From DAOUKH01 sp965207995 (GTDB lineage Bacteria > Chloroflexota > Dehalococcoidia > SHYB01): DNA of 64,000 bases. The notes under the pieces were generated by a model. The model searched no databases and was not told the DNA's origin. It saw nothing but the letters and a program-made list of their open reading frames with translations. A program made the translations under genes and the position numbers. Shown one piece after another: positions 24,470-32,016 of this stretch (its first letter is position 1; each line of letters opens with the position of its first letter). The stretch spans positions 1,922,001 through 1,986,000 of the forward strand of contig OZ242299.1 of assembly GCA_965207995.1 (NCBI GenBank). The letters run 5' to 3'.

Positions 24470-26014
24470 TCAACCGGGCCGGGGAATCCGTTTGACTACC
24501 GGCGGAACGCCCACCACCGTCGGCAAGAACGTGGAGTGGAATCCCGCCGGGCCGCCACTCACGAGGATGGGCAGCCGCCCCGGTTCCGTGTCGGCCTCCC
24601 CGGGCATGATACAGGTGGGCGCGTTCAAGCGGGCCTCTTCGCCGTAAACGGCGGAGAAGTCTACGGCTTCGAAGAGCCGCCGCCGGACCTCGGCGCGGTC
24701 CATGCCGGCGCGCGCGAAGGTCTGGGCGTGCATCGGGCAGAGGAGCAGGACCGGCAGCCCGCCGTCTTGGTGGTAGGCCTTGGCGTAGCCCTCGACATAG
24801 CCAAGGCAGCCCGTAATGACGTCGAGCAGGTCGTCGGCGCTCTCCTTGATCGCTCGGTAGAAGATCGGCGCCGTGCCGGTGACCGCGTAGACGCTGACCG
24901 CGTTCTCTACCGGGTCGAGCCCGGCCTCGGTGTGGGCCGGCGTCCAGGGTGAATCTTCGATGTTCTCGGCAAGGCAGAGGCCGGCGCGGGCGGGTTGGCC
25001 GTGGGGGCTCTTGGTGACGTCGCCTGCGACGTTGCCGCCGATGTTCCGCAGCACGAGCCGGACCGCCCGTCCGATGGCCGCGTTCGCTGCCGCCGACCCG
25101 CCGAGGGCGTCGTAGCCGCCGTTGACGCCGGTGTCCTTCGCGATGGGGCCGTGGACGACGATCATCGGCGCCGCGGGGCCCGTCCACGGCCCGATGCGGT
25201 CGAGTTGGAAGTCGGGATCGGCGACGGCGGAGACCGCCGCGGCGACGATGGGAAAGTGCTCCGGGGCGCAGCCTGCCATCACCGCGTTCACCGCCGCGCT
25301 TGCGGCGGTCGCCCTGCCCCGCCGGGGGCCGACGAAGCCAAGATGCGCGTCGGGGTCGAGGCCGGCGGCGCCGAGCATGGCGTCGACGCGCTGCTGGGTC
25401 GGGGGAACGATTGGGAGCCCGTCGCCCCAGGCTTCGTCCACGAAAGCGCGCGAGGCAACGCCGCCGCTACCGTCGCCCGACGCCTGAGGGGCCGCGCCGG
25501 TCAGCGAGTCGACGATCGTGGGATAGGCGTCGTCGGCCAACTTGACGACGGCTGTTTCGTCGAGCCGCTCGAAGAAGTGCGGCACGACCACCATGTTGAG
25601 GCCGGGCCGGCCCTCCGCGGCGGCCGTCTCGCGCGCCAGTCCCTCGAACTCGTCGGTCACGACGCTGACCGTGGGGACGCCCTGGGCTTCAAGCTCCGAG
25701 GCGTCGTAGACGGTCCACGGGGCCGTGCCCCAGCACGTCCCAAGCCCGACGACGGCCCAATCGACCTGCTGCTGGAAGTGCTTCCACTTGGAGCGCCGTT
25801 CCTCATTGCGCTCGGTGAACGTCCCGCCAACGTAGGCGGCGGAGCTGAGTTCGTGCTCGTCGTTCATGCGGGCCTCGATGCGGCCCACGAAGGTGTCGAA
25901 GTTGGCCCACTGGCGGCGAAATCCGCCCCGCGTGCCTTTGAGCGAAGGCAGGCGCGGGGCGAGGCCCTTCTCTTCGCCGGGGCCTGCCGAGGTGGGGTCG
26001 AGCACCGTGGTCAT
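24470..26014 (-). CDS. UGSC-like (Cys form) redox protein with C-terminal unknown domain
   Basis: 514 residues. Residues about 85-170 match the UGSC (seleno)protein domain: VVGLGTCWGTAPWTVYDASE, GVPTVSVVTDEF and NMVVVPHFFERL. In that family U-G-S-C is the redox site; here the aligned tetrad is Cys-Trp-Gly-Thr, so Cys replaces Sec and the second Cys is missing. The C-terminal part (from WGDGLPIVPPTQQRVDAML) is a separate alpha/beta domain seen with UGSC proteins; I cannot name its activity. No in-frame TGA is present. It is transcribed with the unknown 475-residue gene from a promoter facing that of 26203. Confidence 0.65.
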   Translation of the reverse strand: MTTVLDPTSAGPGEEKGLAPRLPSLKGTRGGFRRQWANFDTFVGRIEARMNDEHELSSAAYVGGTFTERNEERRSKWKHFQQQVDWAVVGLGTCWGTAPWTVYDASELEAQGVPTVSVVTDEFEGLARETAAAEGRPGLNMVVVPHFFERLDETAVVKLADDAYPTIVDSLTGAAPQASGDGSGGVASRAFVDEAWGDGLPIVPPTQQRVDAMLGAAGLDPDAHLGFVGPRRGRATAASAAVNAVMAGCAPEHFPIVAAAVSAVADPDFQLDRIGPWTGPAAPMIVVHGPIAKDTGVNGGYDALGGSAAANAAIGRAVRLVLRNIGGNVAGDVTKSPHGQPARAGLCLAENIEDSPWTPAHTEAGLDPVENAVSVYAVTGTAPIFYRAIKESADDLLDVITGCLGYVEGYAKAYHQDGGLPVLLLCPMHAQTFARAGMDRAEVRRRLFEAVDFSAVYGEEARLNAPTCIMPGEADTEPGRLPILVSGGPAGFHSTFLPTVVGVPPVVKRIPRPG

Positions 26015-26072
26015 GGTCTCGCTCGGGGCCTCCGACCCCAGGGTGAAGGGCGAGGCGCGGGCCCGCCGTTCG

Positions 26073-26101
26073 TTGACACCTGAAAAGGGGGCTGCGATAA
26101 T
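26073..26101 (+). promoter_or_regulatory. sigma70-type promoter for the 26203-34386 operon
   Basis: TTGACA (26073-26078), 17 bp, GATAAT (26096-26101); start expected near 26108, giving a leader of about 95 nt. A near-perfect match. Confidence 0.7.
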
Positions 26102-26124
26102 GCGCCCCCGACACCTAAGACAAG

Positions 26125-26154
26125 TATATATCCTTCAGAGCCCTGCACAGTCAA
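26125..26154 (-). promoter_or_regulatory. sigma70-type promoter facing the previous one
   Basis: Leftward TTGACT (26154-26149), 18 bp, TATATA (26130-26125); start expected near 26118. It would drive the UGSC-like gene. The two promoters point at each other and their start sites are about 10 bp apart. Confidence 0.5.
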
Positions 26155-26202
26155 GGGCCGCCGCGCGCCTTCGACTGTCCTGCCCCGTCCTTTGGAGCCC
26201 CT

Positions 26203-27222
26203 TTGGTCAACTACTCTCTTCGCTTGGACGATAAGAGCCTGCCCCTCATGATCGAGCGCGCCAAGCGCGCCGAGGAGGCCGGCTTCGAGGGCCTTTGGGC
26301 GGGCGAGCTGGCCGGGACTCCGTACGTGAACTGCGCCGCCGTCGCCGGCTTCACCGAGAAGATCAAGCTCGGCACCGCCGTCGCCTACGGCTTCGTGCGC
26401 AGCCCGATGACGACCGCCCTCACCGCCCTCGATCTCGACCGGCTTACCGACGGACGGTTCATCCTCGGCTTGAGCACGAGCCTCAAGCGCATCAACGAGA
26501 GCTGGCACAACGTCACGTTCGGCAAGCCGATCCCACACATCAAGGAGACGGTGCAGCTCATCCGGCTGATCATGGAGAACGCGCACAAGGGGCGTCCCAT
26601 CGTCTCCAAGGGCGACTACCACGACGTGAACATCGCGGGCTATATCAGGCCGTGGCGGCCCGTACGCGAGAAAATACCGATCTACCTCGGCGCCGTCGGC
26701 CCCGGCATGATTCGCACCGCCGCGGAGGTCGGCGACGGGCTGCTCGCGCACCCCGTCTACACCCTGAAGTACATCAAAGAGATGATGCAGCCGAACATCG
26801 AGGAGGGCTTGCGGCGAAGCGGACGCGACCGCGGCGACTTCGCCGTCTATCTCTACATCGACGTGTTGATCTCGGACGACCGGGAGCAGGCGCTAGAGAT
26901 CGCCCGCGGGACGCCGGCCTTCTACGCAACGGTCCGGGCCTATGCTCCCTTCTTCGCCCTGCACGGCTTCGAGGACGAGGCGAAGCGCATCCGCGAAACG
27001 TTCCGGGAGGCGAAGGGCTTTACGCCGAAGGCGAACGCCATCGTCACCGACGAGATGGCGGAAGCGTTCGTGGTGATCGGCAACGCCGAGGAAGTGAAGG
27101 CCAAGGTCGCCGAATACGCCGAGTTCGCCGACGGGATCATCCTGCAGACCCCTACGCAGGGGATGCGGCGCGCCGAGCGGGAGCCGTGGGAGAATGCCGT
27201 CTTCGATGTCTTCGGCACGTGA
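26203..27222 (+). CDS. LLM-class flavin-dependent oxidoreductase
   Basis: 339 residues, luciferase-like TIM barrel close to the F420-dependent branch: LMIERAKRAEEAGFEGLWAG, IKLGTAVAYGFVRSPMTTA, LDRLTDGRFILGLST and the C-terminal VIGNAEEVKAKV. TTG start with GGAG 6 bp upstream. The cofactor (FMN or F420) cannot be decided from motifs alone. It is the first gene of a five-gene operon for acyl-CoA metabolism and is about the same length and layout as the next gene, so the two look like a tandem duplication. Confidence 0.88.
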   Translation: MVNYSLRLDDKSLPLMIERAKRAEEAGFEGLWAGELAGTPYVNCAAVAGFTEKIKLGTAVAYGFVRSPMTTALTALDLDRLTDGRFILGLSTSLKRINESWHNVTFGKPIPHIKETVQLIRLIMENAHKGRPIVSKGDYHDVNIAGYIRPWRPVREKIPIYLGAVGPGMIRTAAEVGDGLLAHPVYTLKYIKEMMQPNIEEGLRRSGRDRGDFAVYLYIDVLISDDREQALEIARGTPAFYATVRAYAPFFALHGFEDEAKRIRETFREAKGFTPKANAIVTDEMAEAFVVIGNAEEVKAKVAEYAEFADGIILQTPTQGMRRAEREPWENAVFDVFGT

Positions 27223-27280
27223 ATTGACGTCTGCTCAGATCGCGGCGCGGACGGCCGCGGAAGCAAAGGACTGGTGACAG

Positions 27281-28294
27281 ATGCGTCTCTACTCAGGTAT
27301 GGGCACGGGCGACGCGAAGACGCTCATCGAACGCGCCCAGATGGCCGAGTCGTCGGGCATGGACGGCATGTGGGCTGAGCAGCTCAACGGCACCCCGTTT
27401 GTTCCGTTGGCGGCCGTCGCCGGCGCCACCACGAAGCTAGAGCTCGGCACGTCCATTGCGTTGGCATTCACCCGCAGTCCGTTGGAGACGGCGTTGACCG
27501 CGTTGGACATGGACGTGATCAGCAATGGGCGTTTCAACCTCGGTCTCGGAACTGGTGTGCAGCGGCTAGTCGAGCTCTGGCACGGCGTGCCCTACGGGAA
27601 GGCCGTGCCCCACCTGCGGGAGGTCGTCGAGTCCGTGCGGCTCATCATGGAGAAGGCGAGCAAGAACGAGCCGATCCGGTACGAGGGCGAGTTCGTCCAG
27701 GTCAACATCAGGGGTTGGACCCGCCCCATGAAGCCCGTCCGCGAGAAGATACCGGTCTACCTCGCCGGCGTTCAGGCGGGCATGGCCCGGCTGGCGGGAC
27801 AGGTCGCCGACGGCCTGCTGGGCCACATCATCTGGTCGCCGTTCTGGATCAAGGAAGTGATCATCCCCAACGTGGCGAAGGGGCTCGAACGGGCCGGGCG
27901 CGAGCGCAAGGATATCGAGCTGATGGTGCCGCTGGTGGTGATCATCTCCCGCGACGAAAAGGAAGCGCGGATGGACGCCGCCCGGGAAGTCGCGTTCTTT
28001 AGCACGGTCCGCACCTACCAGCCGCTCATGGAAGCGCACGGCTTCGGCAAGATCACCGAAGAGATACAGAAGCGGTTCCGCGAGCACGGCCACAGTGCGG
28101 CCATCTGGGAGCTCGTCACCGACGACATGATCGACGCCTTCACCGTGGTTGGCAACGTCGACCGCGTCAGCAAGAAGATGAAGAGCTTCGAGCCGCTGGT
28201 GGACGCCATCATGGTCGAGGTCCCCGGCTTCCATCTCGACACGGAGAAGAACGAGGACTATCGCAAGGCGATCTTCGAGACCTTCTCCAAGTAG
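27281..28294 (+). CDS. LLM-class flavin-dependent oxidoreductase
   Basis: 337 residues with the same plan as 26203-27222: LIERAQMAESSGMDGMWAEQ, LELGTSIALAFTRSPLETAL, DVISNGRFNLGLGTGVQR and the WTRPMKPVREKIPVYLAGV segment that parallels YIRPWRPVREKIPIYLGAV of its neighbour. ATG after AAAGGA. The paralogues may be two subunits of one monooxygenase, as with luciferase, or have different substrates. Confidence 0.88.
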   Translation: MRLYSGMGTGDAKTLIERAQMAESSGMDGMWAEQLNGTPFVPLAAVAGATTKLELGTSIALAFTRSPLETALTALDMDVISNGRFNLGLGTGVQRLVELWHGVPYGKAVPHLREVVESVRLIMEKASKNEPIRYEGEFVQVNIRGWTRPMKPVREKIPVYLAGVQAGMARLAGQVADGLLGHIIWSPFWIKEVIIPNVAKGLERAGRERKDIELMVPLVVIISRDEKEARMDAAREVAFFSTVRTYQPLMEAHGFGKITEEIQKRFREHGHSAAIWELVTDDMIDAFTVVGNVDRVSKKMKSFEPLVDAIMVEVPGFHLDTEKNEDYRKAIFETFSK

Positions 28295-28323
28295 GCAGCC
28301 CGCCGCGGCAATCGAGGGGAGCC

Positions 28324-29511
28324 GTGGATTTCGCTTTCACACCGGACGACGAAGCGTTCCGCGGTGAGATCCGAGCCTTCCTTTCTCAAAACGTCCCCGC
28401 CGGCTATGCCGAGCAGACGCTGTCCGATGAGGACACGGAGGCGGCGCGACGCCGCTTCGTGAAAACTCTGGGGGCGAAGGGATGGCTCGCCGTCGCCTGG
28501 CCCCGGGAGTACGGCGGACAGGGCTGGCCCCCCGTCCGTCAGATGATCTTCAACGAGGAGATGTCGCTGGCCCGCGCTCCCCGGCCCGCCGGCGCGGGGC
28601 TCGGCCTCGTCGGGCCGACGCTGATCGCCCACGGGACCGACGAGCAGAAGGCCCGCCACCTCCCCGGCATCGCCAACGGCGACGTGCTCTGGTGCCAGCT
28701 CTTCAGCGAGCCGAACGCGGGCTCCGACCTTGCCTCTCTCGAAACCTCCGCGGTGGAGGACGGCGACGCCTTCGTCCTCAATGGCCGCAAGGTATGGTCG
28801 AGCGACGCCCACCGCGCCGACTGGGGGCTGATCCTCACCAGGACCGACCGCGACGCGCCAAAGCACAAGGGGATCAGCACCTTCCTCCTCGACATGCGCC
28901 TCCCCGGCATCACCATCTCGCCGATCGAGACGATGCTGCGGGACTGGCGGGCGGTCGGCGCGCACAACTTCAGCGAAGTCCTCCTCGAAGACGTGCGGGT
29001 GCCCCGCGACTGTCTGGTTGGCGAGAAGGACCGCGGATGGTATCAGGCCATCGCCGGCCTGGAGTCGGAGCGGTCGAATCTCGCCGCGACGGTGTCGCTG
29101 CGCCGCTTTCTGGAGGAGCTGCTGGCGCATATCAGGGCCTCGCCCGAGTTGCGGAAACGGCTGCGGAAGCTCGGCGTTGAGAAGCGCATCGCTCAGGTCG
29201 CCATCGATCTTCAGGTGATGCGCAGCATGGGCTACGCTATCGTCGGCAAGCAGATGGCCGGGCTGCCGGTGAGCCGCGACGCCTCCCTCGCCAAGCTGTA
29301 CATGAGCGACTTGGAGCAGCGCGCCGCGGCTGTGGGCATGCAGGTGCTGGGCCTCGAAGGCCAGTACGAGCGGGGCGAAAAGCGCGCCCCCATGTTGGGC
29401 CGGGCCGAGCGGCTCTATCTCATCAGCGTGGCCTCGACCATCGGCGTGGGCACGTCGGAAATCCAGCGCAACATCATCGCCACACGCGGCCTCGGACTCC
29501 CCTCCCGGTAG
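28324..29511 (+). CDS. acyl-CoA dehydrogenase family protein (catalytic Glu not in usual place)
   Basis: 395 residues: LFSEPNAGSDLASLETS, LNGRKVWSSDAHRADW, and STIGVGTSEIQRNIIATRGLGLP at the end. In this C-terminal motif the usual Glu-Gly-Thr is Val-Gly-Thr, so the general base is not where the classical enzymes have it. This occurs in the subfamily that includes heteromeric sterol-side-chain dehydrogenases. GTG start after GAGGGGAGCC. It lies between a monooxygenase and a fused CoA-transferase in the operon. Confidence 0.88.
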   Translation: MDFAFTPDDEAFRGEIRAFLSQNVPAGYAEQTLSDEDTEAARRRFVKTLGAKGWLAVAWPREYGGQGWPPVRQMIFNEEMSLARAPRPAGAGLGLVGPTLIAHGTDEQKARHLPGIANGDVLWCQLFSEPNAGSDLASLETSAVEDGDAFVLNGRKVWSSDAHRADWGLILTRTDRDAPKHKGISTFLLDMRLPGITISPIETMLRDWRAVGAHNFSEVLLEDVRVPRDCLVGEKDRGWYQAIAGLESERSNLAATVSLRRFLEELLAHIRASPELRKRLRKLGVEKRIAQVAIDLQVMRSMGYAIVGKQMAGLPVSRDASLAKLYMSDLEQRAAAVGMQVLGLEGQYERGEKRAPMLGRAERLYLISVASTIGVGTSEIQRNIIATRGLGLPSR

Positions 29512-29517
29512 GGCCCA

Positions 29518-31989
29518 ATGGCGGCACACCGCGACGACCTGCCCCTCAGCCCCTACCGGGTCATCGACCTCACCGGACGGCAGGGCGCGCTCTGCGGCCG
29601 CATACTCGGCGACCTCGGCGCGGACGTGATCAAGGTCGAGCCGCCGGGCGGCGACCCGGCGCGCGAGGCGGGCCCCTTCTACCGCGACACCGGCCACCCC
29701 GACGACTCGCTGAGCTTCTGGGCCTACAACGCCAATAAGCGCAGCGTCATCCTTGACTTGGAGCGCACCGACGAGCGGGACCGCGTCCGCGGCCTGATCG
29801 CGGGGGCGGACTTCGTGATCGACTCGGCGCCGCCGGGCTATCTCGACGGCATCGGTCTGGGCTATGCCGAGCTGAGCCGAGGCCACGAGGACCTGATCAT
29901 GGTCTCGATCACGCCCTTCGGATCGTCGGGGCCGTACCGGGACTACGCGGGCGGCGACCTCATGTCGCTCGCCGCCGGCGGGCTGCTCTATCTCTGCGGC
30001 CCGCCCGACCGTCCTCCGGTCACGATCGGCGAGCCGCAGTCCTACAACCAGGCGGGGGCGCAAGCCGCCGTTGGGGCGCTCGTGGCGCATGAGCACCGGC
30101 GGCGCACCGGCCTCGGCCAGCACGTCGACGTCTCCGTGCAGGAGGCGGTCACCAACGCGCTCGACTGGGTGCAGCAGTACTACGACATCAGGGGCGTCAT
30201 CTGCAAGCGCGGGACGACGCCGGGCCTGAAGATTCACCGCAACTGGATATGGCGGTGCAAAGACGGCTACGTCTCGTGGGTGTGGTGGGTCGGTGCCGGC
30301 TGGGGCCGGAAGAACGTCCCCCTGGTGGAATGGATGGCGGAGGAGGGGCTGAGCCCCGAGCTGCGCGCCGTGCCGTGGGAAGAGATGAGCCTCTATAAGG
30401 TCTCTCAGGAGCAGGTCGACGGCTGGGAGTCCGCCTTCGCCGCGTTCTTCGCGAGCCACACCGTCGCCGAGCTCGTCGAAGGCGCCTTGGAGCGGCGGCT
30501 GCTGCTCTATCCGGTGAACGACGCCCGCGGCGTCGTCGAGAACCGGCAGCTTGCACATCGCGGGCTCTTCGCCGACCTGATGCCCTCGGGGAAGGACGAG
30601 CCGGTCAGGTACCCGCGACCCCCGGTGCGGTCGCCGACGCCGCTCGCGGCGGTGACCCGCCCCGCCCCGCGCGTCGGCGAGCACACCGCCGAGGTCCTGT
30701 TGGAGCCGCCGAGAACGCCGGCCGAGACTCAACTGATGGCCTCGCCCAACCTGGTACATGCGCTCGAAGGGCTGAAGGTGGCCGACTTCACCTGGCTGGT
30801 GGCCGGCCCGGCGCTTGGGAAGAACCTGGCGCTCTTCGGCGCTACCGTGGTCAAGGTCGAGTTCGGCGGGCGCCTCGATGGGACCCGCCAGAGCGGCCCC
30901 TTCGCGGGCAAGCCCACCTTCAACAGCAGCGGCCACTTCGCCAACCACAACGCCGGCAAGCTCAGCCTGGGCGTCGACCTCAACGACCCGCACGGGTTGG
31001 CGGCGGCGCGCCGGCTCGTCGAGTGGGCCGACGTGGTGATCGAAAACTTCACCCCCGGCGTGATGGCGCGCTGGGGCCTGGGCTACGAAGGCATCGCGGC
31101 GATCAACCCCAAGGCAATCGTGCTGAGCTCATCCTTCCAGGGCCAGGACGGGCCGGACGCCGCGCAGCCCGGCTACGCGTCGCTCCTCCACGCCCTCTGC
31201 GGCATCAACCGGATCAACGGCTGGCCCGACCTCCCGCCGACCGACATCGCCGACGCCTACGGCGACCTGATCGGCGTCTGGTACGGCCTGGCGGCGCTGC
31301 TGGCCGCGCTCGACCGCCGCCGTGCCACGGGCCGCGGGGCGTACATCGATCTCTCGCAGTTCGACGCGGCGGTCAACTTCGTGGCCCCGGTTGTCCTCGA
31401 TTATCTGGTAAACGGCCGGAGCGCGGGCCCCGAGGGCAACCGCTCGGCGGAGGCGGCGCCGCACGGCGTCTACTCTTGCGCCGCCGACCCCACCGCCGCG
31501 CCCGAGGCCGGCGACCGTTGGTGTGCCATCGCGGCGTACACCGACGAACAGTGGCGCGCCCTCGTCGAGGTCATGGAACGGCCCGCCTGGGCCGAAGATG
31601 ACCGCTTCTCCAGCGCCACGGCCCGCCGCGCGAACGCCGACGCGCTCGACGCGTTGATCGAGGAGTGGACGCGCCCCCGCAAGGCCGGGGAGGCGATGCG
31701 CCTGCTGCAGACAGCCGGCGTTCCGGCGGCGGTGGCGGCGACGGCCTACGACCTCTTCCAAGATCCGCAGCTCGCCCATCGCGAGCACTTCGCCCGCTTG
31801 GACCACCCGGAGATGGGCCGCCGCTCCTACGACGCGCCGTCGTTCCGGCTCTCGCGAACGCCGCACGATCTGCGCCGCGCTCCCTTGCTCGGCGAGCATA
31901 CGCATTTCGTTGCCACCGAGCTCCTCGGTTACACCGACGAAGAGTTTGCTACCCTGCTCGCCGAGGGCGTCTTCGAGCAGGAGTCGTAG
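29518..31989 (+). CDS. tandem-fused family III CoA-transferase (one Asp-less and one Asp-containing half)
   Basis: 823 residues, twice the normal length, made of two CaiB/BaiF modules. The first (about 1-400) starts SPYRVIDLTGRQGALCGRIL and has Tyr176 at the Asp position (QSYNQAGAQ). The second (from residue 407, VHALEGLKVADFTWLVAG) has Asp583 in DAYGDLIGVWYG. Family III enzymes are interlaced dimers, so one fused chain could fold as a complete pseudo-dimer with one active site. The ATG is 6 bp after the dehydrogenase stop. This fusion supports the pairing of separate genes elsewhere in the window. Confidence 0.92.
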   Translation: MAAHRDDLPLSPYRVIDLTGRQGALCGRILGDLGADVIKVEPPGGDPAREAGPFYRDTGHPDDSLSFWAYNANKRSVILDLERTDERDRVRGLIAGADFVIDSAPPGYLDGIGLGYAELSRGHEDLIMVSITPFGSSGPYRDYAGGDLMSLAAGGLLYLCGPPDRPPVTIGEPQSYNQAGAQAAVGALVAHEHRRRTGLGQHVDVSVQEAVTNALDWVQQYYDIRGVICKRGTTPGLKIHRNWIWRCKDGYVSWVWWVGAGWGRKNVPLVEWMAEEGLSPELRAVPWEEMSLYKVSQEQVDGWESAFAAFFASHTVAELVEGALERRLLLYPVNDARGVVENRQLAHRGLFADLMPSGKDEPVRYPRPPVRSPTPLAAVTRPAPRVGEHTAEVLLEPPRTPAETQLMASPNLVHALEGLKVADFTWLVAGPALGKNLALFGATVVKVEFGGRLDGTRQSGPFAGKPTFNSSGHFANHNAGKLSLGVDLNDPHGLAAARRLVEWADVVIENFTPGVMARWGLGYEGIAAINPKAIVLSSSFQGQDGPDAAQPGYASLLHALCGINRINGWPDLPPTDIADAYGDLIGVWYGLAALLAALDRRRATGRGAYIDLSQFDAAVNFVAPVVLDYLVNGRSAGPEGNRSAEAAPHGVYSCAADPTAAPEAGDRWCAIAAYTDEQWRALVEVMERPAWAEDDRFSSATARRANADALDALIEEWTRPRKAGEAMRLLQTAGVPAAVAATAYDLFQDPQLAHREHFARLDHPEMGRRSYDAPSFRLSRTPHDLRRAPLLGEHTHFVATELLGYTDEEFATLLAEGVFEQES

Positions 31990-32016
31990 CGCGGCGAGGC
32001 GGCCAAAGGAGTCACT

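Noticed and set aside
24470..26014. Possible selenocysteine (UGSC) protein
   Set aside because: No in-frame TGA occurs; the aligned residue is Cys and no SECIS-like need arises.
28258..30993. Very long leftward open frame of 911 codons opposite the acyl-CoA dehydrogenase and fused CoA-transferase genes
   Set aside because: It is a GC-rich shadow of two conserved genes on the other strand and its translation matches no protein pattern.
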